A stretch of 64,000 nt of DNA, taken from NCBI RefSeq assembly GCF_021173675.1, contig NZ_JAIHON010000005.1, forward strand, positions 558,001 to 622,000. The letters are read 5' to 3'. Both the position numbers and the translations under genes were made by a program. Source of the DNA: Streptomyces lincolnensis (GTDB lineage Bacteria > Actinomycetota > Actinomycetes > Streptomycetales > Streptomycetaceae). Shown here one piece after another: positions 54,396 through 62,546 of this stretch. Every line of letters starts with the position of its first letter. Positions within the stretch are counted from its first letter, which is position 1. Under the pieces are notes generated by a model, which worked only from the letters and a program-made list of their open reading frames with translations, was not told the origin of the DNA and made no database searches.

Positions 54396-55550
54396 TCACC
54401 CCGCGCTCGCCGTCAGCAGGCCTGCGATCAGGGCCGTGCGGGTGGGGAGGTGTTCCAGGACGACGTGCTCGTGCCGGGCGTGGGCGCCGTCGCCGACCGC
54501 GCCGAGACCGTCGAGGACCGGGCGGCCGAGGGCGGCCACGAAGTTGCCGTCGCTCGCGCCGCCGACGGAGGTCTCGTGGGCGGTCCAGCCCAGCTCGGCG
54601 GCGATCGCCTGGGCCTGCTTGAACAGCAGCCGGGAGGCGGGGTTGGGCACCATCGGGGGGCGGGACCAGCCGCCGGCGAGCGTGACCGAGATCCGGGGGT
54701 CGGAGGGCCGCAGGGCGGCGAAGGCGGCGTCGACGCGGGCCGTCTCGGCGGGTTCCGCGATCCGGACGTCGATGCCGCAGCGGGCGCGCCCGGCGACGAC
54801 GTTGCGTCCCGTACCGCCACTGATCACCCCGACGTTGACCGTGGTGCCCAGCTCGGGGTCGCCCCACCCGACCATCCGGGTGACGAGCTCGGCCAGGGCG
54901 TGCACGGCGCTCGCGCCCCGCTCCGGGTCGAGCCCGGCGTGCGCCTCCACACCCTCCACCGTCAGCTCGAAGATGCCGCCGCCCTTGCGGCGCGTCTTCA
55001 GCGCCCCCTCGGGACCGGCCGACGCCTCGCACACCAGGGTGGCCGCCACGTCCTCGCTCAGCCGCTCGACGTGTGCCTGGGAGGCCGGGCTGCCGATCTC
55101 CTCGTCGCCGTTGAGGAACAGGCGTACGGCGGGCCGCGGCAGGTCCAGTTCGCGCAGCAGCCGCAGCGCCCACACCGCCTGCATCAGACCGCACTTCATG
55201 TCGAACACGCCCGGCCCGCTCGCCCGGCCGTCCTCGGTGATCCGGAACGGCCGCTCGGCGAGGGTGCCGGCCGGCCACACCGTGTCGTAGTGGCACAGCA
55301 CCAGGACCGTCTCGGGCGAGGTGCCCTCGTAGAGCAGTTCCAGCATGTCGCCGTGCGGGCCGCCGTCGTGGTGCCGCCGCTCGTCCGGCGGGCCGAGGCG
55401 GCGGCGGGCCCACTCCTCGATCGCGGCGAGCCCGGCGGTGAGCAACTCCTTGTCGTCACTGGGGGTTTCCAGCTCGACCAGCATGCGCAGGTCGTCGGTC
55501 ATGTCGGGCAGGGCGGTGCGGGCCAGGGACTGGACGCGGGACAGGGACAC
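54396..55550 (-). CDS. M20 family metallopeptidase, carboxypeptidase-G2-like
   Basis: 384 residues, GTG start behind GAGGAG. The two-zinc site is complete: CHYDTVWPAG, GVFDMKCGLMQAVWALRLL, NGDEEIGS, CEAS and the late His in HARHEHVVLEHL. The dimerisation domain is between. The layout and motifs match carboxypeptidase G2, which releases glutamate from folates and p-aminobenzoyl-glutamate. It is followed upstream in the operon by an AbgT transporter, which supports salvage of such amides; general dipeptide hydrolysis is the alternative. Confidence 0.88.
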   Translation of the reverse strand: MSLSRVQSLARTALPDMTDDLRMLVELETPSDDKELLTAGLAAIEEWARRRLGPPDERRHHDGGPHGDMLELLYEGTSPETVLVLCHYDTVWPAGTLAERPFRITEDGRASGPGVFDMKCGLMQAVWALRLLRELDLPRPAVRLFLNGDEEIGSPASQAHVERLSEDVAATLVCEASAGPEGALKTRRKGGGIFELTVEGVEAHAGLDPERGASAVHALAELVTRMVGWGDPELGTTVNVGVISGGTGRNVVAGRARCGIDVRIAEPAETARVDAAFAALRPSDPRISVTLAGGWSRPPMVPNPASRLLFKQAQAIAAELGWTAHETSVGGASDGNFVAALGRPVLDGLGAVGDGAHARHEHVVLEHLPTRTALIAGLLTASAG

Positions 55551-55583
55551 GGGCGGCTCTCCTCGTACGGGTGGGGTCGGTGG

Positions 55584-57164
55584 TCAGCGGACGGGCGCCC
55601 CGGGTCCCAGCGGGATGCCCAGCGCCCACCAGGCGTAGAACAGCAGCGTCCAGGCGACCAGCATGGTCAGGCACAGCGGCAGGGTCAGGGACAGCAGGGT
55701 GCCGATGCCGGCCGAGCGGCGGTAGCGCTGGATCACGCCCAGGGTCATGACGAAGTACGCGCTCATCGGGGTCATCGCGTTGGTGCAGGAGTCGGCGATC
55801 CGGTAGACCGCCTGCGTCACCTCGGGCGAGATGTCGAGCAGCATGAACATCGGCACGAACACCGGCCCCACCAGGGCCCATTGGGCGGAGCCGCTGGTGA
55901 CGAGGAGGTTGATGCAGGTGCACACCAGCAGTACGCCGAGGAAGGCCACCGGTCCCGTGATGCCCGCCGACTTCAGCAGGTCGGCGCCCCGGATCGCCAT
56001 GACCTCGCCGACACCGGTCCACTTGAAGTACGCCAGGAACTGGGAGATCGCGAAGAACAGCACCAGGATCGGCGCCATCTCGCGCAGCCCCTTCGCCATG
56101 TGGTCGGGGATGTCCCGGCCGGTGCGCACGGTGCCGACGGCGTGCCCGTACACCGCGCCGACGAGCAGGAACGCCACCGCCAGGACGACCGCGACACCGG
56201 TGAGCACCGGCGACTCCACGATGCTGCCGCCCTCGCCCCGCAGCGGCGAGGAGGACGGGATCATCGTCACGACGATCAAGGCGGCGTAGCCGAGGAACGC
56301 GAGGCCCGCCCGGCGCAGGCCGCGCCGCTCCTCCTCGCGCAGGGTCAGCAGGTCCGTGCTCGCGCCGTCGCCACCGCCCGGGGCCGCCGGGTCCGCAGCC
56401 GCGCCCTCGGGCTCGTCCTCCTCGGGCATCTCGGCCACCCGCCGGGCGATGACCTTCTCGGTGACGACGGTGACGACGACGGCCAGCACGACCGACGATC
56501 CCAGGGAGAAGAAGTAGTTGGACAGCGGGGTGACCACATATCCGGGATCGATGGTCTGCGCGGCGGCGGTGGTGAGCCCGGAGAGCACCGCGTCCGTGGG
56601 TGTGACCAGCGGACTGGCGTCGTACCCGGCGGACACCGACACGAACGCGACGACCGCGCCCAGCATCGGGCTGCGCCCCACGGCCCGGAAGGCCATCGCG
56701 CCGAGCGGCACCAGCACGACGTAGGCGGCGTCGGAGGCGGCGTGCGCGACCATCGCGGTGAAGGCCAGCGTGAAGGTGAGCCAGCGGGCCGGGACACGGG
56801 CGACGGCGGCCCGCAGCATCGCGGGCAGCAGTCCGGACCGGTCGGCGACGGCCACGCCCAGCATGACCACGAGGATCGTGCCGAGCGGCGGGAACGTGGC
56901 GTAGTTGGTGACCGCGTCGCTGATCATCATCCGCAGGCCCTCGCCGGAGACGAGGCTGTGGACGGTCACGGTCTTGTCGGTGGCGGGGTTCAGCGCCGAG
57001 GCACCGGCGGCGGACAACGCCCAGCTGGCGAGGGCCAGGACGACGCTGAGCACGCCGAACAGCCAGAAGGGGTGCGGCAGTCTGTTGCCGAGGCGCTCGA
57101 TGCGGCCGAGCACCCCGAGCAGTCGGGAGAGCGGTTTCGCGGGGCGGGGTGTGGTGGCGGTCAC
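55584..57164 (-). CDS. AbgT family transporter (p-aminobenzoyl-glutamate type)
   Basis: 526 residues from the GTG at 57164. About 11-13 hydrophobic helices. Family features include NRLPHPFWLFGVLSVVLALA at the start, ASDAAYVVLVPLGAMAF, SVSAGYDASPLVTPTDAVLS and the re-entrant SGSAQWALVGPVFVPMFMLL. AbgT imports p-aminobenzoyl-glutamate in E. coli, while other members export sulfonamides. The gene is 33 bases upstream of the CPG2-like peptidase and divergent from an Lrp regulator, a consistent import-and-cleave unit. Confidence 0.9.
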   Translation of the reverse strand: MTATTPRPAKPLSRLLGVLGRIERLGNRLPHPFWLFGVLSVVLALASWALSAAGASALNPATDKTVTVHSLVSGEGLRMMISDAVTNYATFPPLGTILVVMLGVAVADRSGLLPAMLRAAVARVPARWLTFTLAFTAMVAHAASDAAYVVLVPLGAMAFRAVGRSPMLGAVVAFVSVSAGYDASPLVTPTDAVLSGLTTAAAQTIDPGYVVTPLSNYFFSLGSSVVLAVVVTVVTEKVIARRVAEMPEEDEPEGAAADPAAPGGGDGASTDLLTLREEERRGLRRAGLAFLGYAALIVVTMIPSSSPLRGEGGSIVESPVLTGVAVVLAVAFLLVGAVYGHAVGTVRTGRDIPDHMAKGLREMAPILVLFFAISQFLAYFKWTGVGEVMAIRGADLLKSAGITGPVAFLGVLLVCTCINLLVTSGSAQWALVGPVFVPMFMLLDISPEVTQAVYRIADSCTNAMTPMSAYFVMTLGVIQRYRRSAGIGTLLSLTLPLCLTMLVAWTLLFYAWWALGIPLGPGAPVR

Positions 57165-57195
57165 CTCACCTATTGGCGACCAAGAGACAGGATCA

Positions 57196-57255
57196 TGCAA
57201 GTAAAATGCAGATGTCGCTTGTATCGTTCTCATGAATCCGCAGACTGACGGATTC
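57196..57255. promoter_or_regulatory. divergent control region with two palindromes
   Basis: TGCA-N7-TGCA (57196-57210) and GAATCCG-N8-CGGATTC (57234-57255) lie in a relatively A+T-rich gap between abgT and the Lrp gene. Both are candidate sites for the adjacent Lrp regulator. Confidence 0.45.
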
Positions 57256-57278
57256 GTTCTGTGGGCATCTATGGGTGA

Positions 57279-58376
57279 ATGGACGACATGACGGCTCTGG
57301 ACGATGACGACCTCGACCTCGTCGCCGCGCTCCAGCACGCCCCGCGGGCCCCGCTGAGCCTGTTGGCGGAGGTGCTGGGGGTCTCGGCGAGCACCGCGGG
57401 GCGCCGGCTGGCCCGGCTGGAGTCGGACCGGCTGCTGCGGGTGATCGGCCAGCTCGACTGGTCCGTGTCCGGCGAGGGCAACCCGTGGCACGTGTGGGTG
57501 ACGGCGGAACCCGGCCGCGCCCCGGAGGTGGCCCGGCGCCTGGCCGATCTCCCCGAGAGCAGCCATGTGGCGGTCACCGCGGGCCACTCGGACGTCTACT
57601 GCGCCGTCCAGCCGGCCCGCCGCGACCGCACCACCGACCTGCTCTCCCGCACGATCCCCGCCACCCCCGGAGTCCGCTCGGCCCGCTCCGAACTCATCCT
57701 GTCGGCCACCACCAAGTCCGACTCCTGGCGCCTGCCACGGCTGGCCGAGGGCCAGGTACGACGGCTCACCGAGCACGCGGCCCCCGACCGTGCGGTCGAT
57801 CCCCCGCCCCACCGCGCCACCCTCACCGACGACGAACTGCGCACTCTGCGCCTGCTCGCCACCGACGCCCGGGCGTCCGCCGCCCAGGTCGCCCGCGAGC
57901 TCGGCATCGGCCAGTCCACCGCCTACCGCACCACCCAGTCCCTGCTCCGGCGCGGCCTGCTCCGCCCCCGCGTGGAGATCGAGCCCGGCCTGCTCGGCTA
58001 CGCCCTGGAGGTCGCCGTCACCCTGACCGTCGCCCCCAGCGCGACGGCCGGACTGGCCCGCTCGCTCGCCCGGCACCCCTCGGCCCGGTACGTGGTCATC
58101 ACCGCCGGCACCTCCTGCGTGCTCCACCACGGCGTCTTCCGCGACGAGGAGGGCCTCGCGGAGTTCCTCACCCGGGATCTCGCCGACCTGCCCGGCGTGA
58201 CGTCCTTCGACGTCTGCGTCGTCCTCGACGCGCTGCGCCGCCACTGGCTCGACCGCGACGACGGCCGCCTGGCGGCGCACGACAAGCCGGACGACGCGCA
58301 TGGCGAGCGGACAGCCGCGCACAACCGGTCGGAAGCCGCGGACGACAAGCCGGAGAACGGAACCGACCCCGCATGA
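57279..58376 (+). CDS. double-length Lrp/AsnC family regulator
   Basis: 365 residues, about twice the usual 150-160. The first half has a winged helix (LSLLAEVLGVSASTAGRRLA) and RAM-like ligand domain, and the second half has another helix-turn-helix (ASAAQVARELGIGQSTAYRT) and ligand domain. The tail is Asp/Ala/Lys-rich. Fused tandem Lrp proteins would act as pseudo-dimers. It is divergent from abgT and translationally coupled (ATGA) to the M20 dipeptidase downstream, so it probably controls both amino-acid or peptide-use genes. ATG 57288 is an alternative start. Confidence 0.9.
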   Translation: MDDMTALDDDDLDLVAALQHAPRAPLSLLAEVLGVSASTAGRRLARLESDRLLRVIGQLDWSVSGEGNPWHVWVTAEPGRAPEVARRLADLPESSHVAVTAGHSDVYCAVQPARRDRTTDLLSRTIPATPGVRSARSELILSATTKSDSWRLPRLAEGQVRRLTEHAAPDRAVDPPPHRATLTDDELRTLRLLATDARASAAQVARELGIGQSTAYRTTQSLLRRGLLRPRVEIEPGLLGYALEVAVTLTVAPSATAGLARSLARHPSARYVVITAGTSCVLHHGVFRDEEGLAEFLTRDLADLPGVTSFDVCVVLDALRRHWLDRDDGRLAAHDKPDDAHGERTAAHNRSEAADDKPENGTDPA

Positions 58377-59767
58377 CCACCCGCGAGACCGCCATCGCCC
58401 GTGCGACCGCCTACTACGACTCCGGCGCCTTCCTCACCGACCTGCGCCGCCGGATCGCGATGCCGACGGAGAGCCAACCGCCCGCCGACACGGCCCGTCT
58501 GCACGCCTACCTGAACCACGAACTCGCCCCCGCCGCGAGCCGTTTGGGAGCCGAGGTCCGCGTCCTCGACAACCCGGACCCCGCCGCAGGCCCCTTCCTG
58601 CTCGCCCACCGCCACGAGGCGGACGGCCTGCCCACGGTTCTGGTCTACGGCCACGCGGACGTCGTCCCCGGCCAGGACGACCGCTGGCGCGAGGGCCTGT
58701 CCCCCTGGCACCTCGTCGTCGAGGGCAACCGCCTCTACGGCCGCGGCACCGCCGACAACAAGGGCCAGCACACGGTCAACCTGGCCGCCCTGGAACAGGT
58801 GCTGACCGCGCGCGGCGGCCACCTCGGCTTCAATCTGAAGCTGCTGATCGAGACGGGCGAGGAGTCCGGCTCCCCGGGCCTGCACGAGTTCTGCCGCCGT
58901 ATGAAGGACGACCTGGCCGCGGACGTCCTGATCGCCTCCGACGGCCCCCGGCTCGCCGCCGACCGCCCCACCCTGTTCCTCGGCTCGCGCGGCGCCGCCA
59001 ACCTCCGCCTCCGCGTGCCCCTGCGCGAGGGCGCCCACCACTCGGGCAACTGGGGCGGCGCCCTGCGCAACCCGGCGACCGTCCTGGCGTCCGCCCTCGC
59101 GACCATGGTCGACGCCCACGGCCGCATCCTCGTGGAGGGCCTACGACCGCCCGCGATCCCCGCGCCGGTCAGGGCGGCGCTCGCCGACCTCACCGTCGGC
59201 GGCGGCCCGGACGATCCCGACGTCGACACCGACTGGGGTGAGGCGGACCTCACGCCCGCCGAGCGCGTCTTCGCCTGGAACACCCTGGAGGTCCTGGCCC
59301 TGTCCGCCGGGGACCCGGCCAAGCCGGTGGGCGCGATACCCGGCAGGGCGCATGCGGACGTCCAGCTCCGTTTCGTCGTAGGCACGGACTGGGAGCGCCT
59401 GGCGGAGATCGTCCGGGCCCATCTGGACGCCCACGGCCTGCCCATGGTCGAGGTCGAGGTGCTCCAGGCGGTGCCCGCGACCCGGCTGAGCCCCGACTCC
59501 CCCTGGGTGCGCTGGGCCGCGGAGTCCCTCCACCGCACCACCGGCAAGACCCCGGCGATCCTCCCCAACCTCGGCGGCACCCTCCCCAACGACGCCTTCG
59601 CGGAGATCCTCGGCCTGCCCACGGTCTGGGTGCCCCACTCCCACCCGTCCTGCGCCCAGCACGCGCCCGACGAACACCTGCTGGGCCCGGTGGCCCGGGA
59701 ATCCCTGGCCGTCATGGCGGGACTCTTCTGGGACCTCGGGGAAAGCCGGGGCACTATGGGCGCATGA
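58373..59767 (+). CDS. M20 family dipeptidase
   Basis: 464 residues. The metal ligands are in VYGHADVVPG, RGTADNKGQHTVN, ETGEESGSPG, SDGPR and the late His in PHSHPSCAQHAPDEH. The longer length and the lid domain (AHHSGNWGGALRNPATVLAS) place it with ArgE/DapE-related dipeptidases such as carnosinase-type enzymes. The ATG overlaps the Lrp stop, and its own stop overlaps the TerD start, so the three genes are one operon. Confidence 0.92.
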   Translation: MTTRETAIARATAYYDSGAFLTDLRRRIAMPTESQPPADTARLHAYLNHELAPAASRLGAEVRVLDNPDPAAGPFLLAHRHEADGLPTVLVYGHADVVPGQDDRWREGLSPWHLVVEGNRLYGRGTADNKGQHTVNLAALEQVLTARGGHLGFNLKLLIETGEESGSPGLHEFCRRMKDDLAADVLIASDGPRLAADRPTLFLGSRGAANLRLRVPLREGAHHSGNWGGALRNPATVLASALATMVDAHGRILVEGLRPPAIPAPVRAALADLTVGGGPDDPDVDTDWGEADLTPAERVFAWNTLEVLALSAGDPAKPVGAIPGRAHADVQLRFVVGTDWERLAEIVRAHLDAHGLPMVEVEVLQAVPATRLSPDSPWVRWAAESLHRTTGKTPAILPNLGGTLPNDAFAEILGLPTVWVPHSHPSCAQHAPDEHLLGPVARESLAVMAGLFWDLGESRGTMGA

Positions 59768-60348
59768 TTACGCTCACGAAGGAAGACGGCCCGGCCGACC
59801 TGGACGGCGTGACGCACCTGGCCATCGGGGTCTCCTGGGACCCCACGGCCGGCGCCAGCGGCGGAGTGCTGGGCAAGCTGCGCCGCAAGACCGGCACCGA
59901 CCTCGACCTGATCGCCATCGCCATGCACGACGGGGACCCGGTCCGCCTCGCGGGCCTGGACTCCCTCGACCCCATCGGCAACGGCTCCCTCCTGCACAGC
60001 GGCGACAACCAGACCGGGCACGGCGACGGCGACGACGAGACCGTCACCGTCGAGTTCGCCAAGATCCCGCCGCACATCACCTCGATCGTCTTCGTCGCCG
60101 CCGCCTACAAGAAGGGCAGCTCCTTCCAGAAGGCCCGCAACATCAGCTTCAAGGTCTACGACGCCACCGGCGGCAGCACCCAGCAGGTCGCCGACATCTG
60201 GCCCTCCATGCTCACCTCGGACAACGGCTGCGCCGTGGCCAAGGCAGTCCGGTCCGGCAGCATCTGGAAGCTCCAGGTCATCAACGACACCGGCAAGATC
60301 AAGCAGGGCGACCAGCTGGCCCTGATGCGCTTCGCCGCCAGCAAGTAG
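59764..60348 (+). CDS. TerD family calcium-binding stress protein
   Basis: 194 residues, the standard TerD length. The family pattern is present: VSWDPTAGA, DLDLIAIAMHDGDPVRLAG, LLHSGDNQTGHGDGDDETVT and VAAAYKKGSSFQKARNISF. TerD proteins bind calcium through Asp residues and are tied to tellurite, phage or envelope stress. Here it stands alone, without other ter genes, as the third gene of an Lrp-M20 operon, an unusual setting. Confidence 0.93.
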   Translation: MITLTKEDGPADLDGVTHLAIGVSWDPTAGASGGVLGKLRRKTGTDLDLIAIAMHDGDPVRLAGLDSLDPIGNGSLLHSGDNQTGHGDGDDETVTVEFAKIPPHITSIVFVAAAYKKGSSFQKARNISFKVYDATGGSTQQVADIWPSMLTSDNGCAVAKAVRSGSIWKLQVINDTGKIKQGDQLALMRFAASK

Positions 60349-60441
60349 CCGCCGGCCGGGGCCCCTCGGGACGTACGCCGCGGGTGCGGTGCGTCTGGCA
60401 CAGCACGACTCAGGCGCAGCACGACTGACGCGCAGTCCGCC

Positions 60442-61566
60442 TCAGGTGCAGTACGACTCCAGGGTGCCCCGCCGCCGGACATCGAGCGTCGCGCAGTGGA
60501 ACGATCCGCCGAACGGCGCGTAGTGCAGCAGATCGCAGGGGATCGGCTCGAAACCCCACCTCTCCAGCGCGCGCAGCATCCCCGTGTGATGCCGCTCCGC
60601 GATCACCCGCTTCTCGTCGATCATCAGCACGTTCAGGCTGAGCCACTTGCCGCACATCGACGTCACCCTGAGCAGCGGCTCGTCGATCGGGTCGGGCTCC
60701 GGCGCGACCAGGATGTCCCACGAGTCCAGCGCCTCGGGCAGCCGGTCGGGATCGACGTACTCGGGATTGATCAGCGCCTTGCCGGGCCCGAGCGGCAGGA
60801 ACGTGGTGTCGATGTGCATCGGCGTCTGGCAGCCGCTCTCGATCTCGTGGACGCGGTAGCCGGGTCCCAGATGGCGGCGCAGCCACTCGATGCCCATCCG
60901 GTTGGTGACATTGCTCGGCGTCACGAACAGATCGCGCCCCGCGCGCACGAAGTCCGCCGCGTCGAACACCGGCTCGAACTCGGTGAGGATGCGGCGCACC
61001 GGCTCGCCCTCACCCGAGACCCGGAAGTCCGTCTCGAACAGCTCCTCGGTGAGCTGCGGCTTCGGCGCCGACGTCCAGCGGGCCCCGCGCCGGAAGTAGT
61101 CCTTCAGGATCCGGCGGTAGGAGTGGGTCTCGAAATACCGGCACGGCCACGCCATCGGCGTCTCGATGATCTCGTCACCGATCACGAGCAGACTGTCCCG
61201 CGGACAGGTGTTGCAGAACCCCCGCGACGACCAGTCCGGCGTACCGAAACGCCGCCGGTGATTAACCGCGTCGGGCCGCACGACCGTGACCCCGAGCCCC
61301 TCCAGCAGCGCGACGAACCCGTCCAGCTCCTGCTGCGCCCGCTCGATCAGCAGCCGCGGATATCTGAAACCCGCGACCATCCCCTGCACCCGCCCCGCCC
61401 ACACCGGCATGTTGCACGACACCACCGGATGCCTGGACGGAATCGTCGCCCCCTCCAGTCGCCCTACGACGACCTCCTCCAGCGGATCCCACTCGTTGTG
61501 CGAACTGACGGGCGCCACAAGGGATTCCGCACGCCTGTCGGTCACGCCACTCTGCACCACCGTCAT
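60442..61566 (-). CDS. amidinotransferase (glycine/inosamine-phosphate amidinotransferase family)
   Basis: 374 residues from the ATG at 61566 (GGGAG upstream). Family motifs: NEWDPLEEVVVGRLEGATIP near the start, PRDSLLVIGDEIIE, a central acidic segment (FDAADFVRAGRDLFVTPSNV), the catalytic His in GCQTPMHIDTTFLPL and the catalytic Cys near the end in GGSFHCATLDVRR. The enzyme moves an amidino group from arginine to an amine, as AGAT or StrB1 do. No biosynthetic cluster surrounds it, so the acceptor is unknown; glycine (guanidinoacetate) is one possibility. Confidence 0.9.
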   Translation of the reverse strand: MTVVQSGVTDRRAESLVAPVSSHNEWDPLEEVVVGRLEGATIPSRHPVVSCNMPVWAGRVQGMVAGFRYPRLLIERAQQELDGFVALLEGLGVTVVRPDAVNHRRRFGTPDWSSRGFCNTCPRDSLLVIGDEIIETPMAWPCRYFETHSYRRILKDYFRRGARWTSAPKPQLTEELFETDFRVSGEGEPVRRILTEFEPVFDAADFVRAGRDLFVTPSNVTNRMGIEWLRRHLGPGYRVHEIESGCQTPMHIDTTFLPLGPGKALINPEYVDPDRLPEALDSWDILVAPEPDPIDEPLLRVTSMCGKWLSLNVLMIDEKRVIAERHHTGMLRALERWGFEPIPCDLLHYAPFGGSFHCATLDVRRRGTLESYCT

Positions 61567-61770
61567 GCCCAGCCACTCCCGATCACCGTGACCACCACGA
61601 CCCGGGCAGCCCTCGCCCCCTGCCCACGCGTCAGCTACCACGTCCCACGAAACGCGCCCCCCAAACCAGCGGCCCCGCGGCGACCCGGCCGGATACCGAT
61701 GAGTTCTGGAGCCCGACGGGGTCTGCCTCAGCGGAAGGGAAAACCGCGCACGAGCTCTGTAAGGGGAACC

Positions 61771-62466
61771 ATGACCACCCACGCACTACCGCCCGTCGTC
61801 GACGCCGCGACCTGGGAACAGCGGCTCGAGGCCCTGCGTACCCGGGAGAAGGCGGCCACGCGGGAGCTCGACGCCATCGCCGCCGAGCGCCGCCGGCTGC
61901 CGATGGTCGAGCTGCCCGACTACACCCTGGAGGGCGAGGACGGACCCGTGAGGCTGGCGGACGTCTTCGACGGCAAGCGGCAACTGATCGTCTACAACCA
62001 CATGTGGACCGACGGCAACGAATGGCAGTGCCCGGGCTGCACGGGGTTCACCTCGCAGTACACCCGCCTGGACTTCCTGGACAACTACGACGCCCGGTTC
62101 GTCATCGTCACCCAGGGCCCGATCGAGGAGGCCCTCGCCTACAAGCGGCGGGTCGGCAACCGGATGACGTGGTACTCCACCGCGAACAGCCCTTTCGGGT
62201 CCGACGTCGGCGCACCCCCGGACGCGGGATTCGCGGTCAACGTCTTCCTCCGCGACGGCGACACCGTCTACCGCACCTGGCACACCGACGGCCGGGGCAC
62301 CGAACAGCTCAGCCACACCTTCGCCCTCATCGACCTCCTGCCGTACGGCCGCCAGGAGGAATGGCAGGACTCCCCCGAGGGCTGGCCCAAATCCCCCACC
62401 TACAGCCGCTGGTCGACGTCCAAGGACATCGCCGCGCTCTACGGCCCGGGATCCGACGACGGCTGA
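61771..62466 (+). CDS. DUF899 family thioredoxin-like protein
   Basis: 231 residues from an ATG with AAGGGGAACC upstream. The N-terminal charged helix is followed by a thioredoxin-like fold with LIVYNHMWTDG, a CPGC motif in WQCPGCTGFTSQYTRLD, a VIVTQGPIEEALAYKRR helix and FVNVFLRDGD-type strands. The CPGC suggests redox activity but the family function is unproven. It diverges from the amidinotransferase gene (204 bases between, no other gene seen) and converges with the MerR fusion gene. Confidence 0.9.
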   Translation: MTTHALPPVVDAATWEQRLEALRTREKAATRELDAIAAERRRLPMVELPDYTLEGEDGPVRLADVFDGKRQLIVYNHMWTDGNEWQCPGCTGFTSQYTRLDFLDNYDARFVIVTQGPIEEALAYKRRVGNRMTWYSTANSPFGSDVGAPPDAGFAVNVFLRDGDTVYRTWHTDGRGTEQLSHTFALIDLLPYGRQEEWQDSPEGWPKSPTYSRWSTSKDIAALYGPGSDDG

Positions 62467-62546
62467 TCCGGCGGCGATCGATCCGACGACGACGCATCCG
62501 ACGGCGACCGGCGGTCGGGCCGGTTCAGGGCGGGGCGCCCGTGCCG

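Noticed and set aside
51354..57248. A 1964-codon open frame on the plus strand
   Set aside because: It runs antisense through five convincing genes (DUF2344, LTPVGH protein, GNAT, M20, AbgT). Composition is Gly/Arg/His/Asp-rich shadow sequence.
62451..62510. Short ATCCGACGGCG-like repeats after the DUF899 gene
   Set aside because: Too short and degenerate, within high-G+C convergent 3' DNA; no structure or function can be supported.
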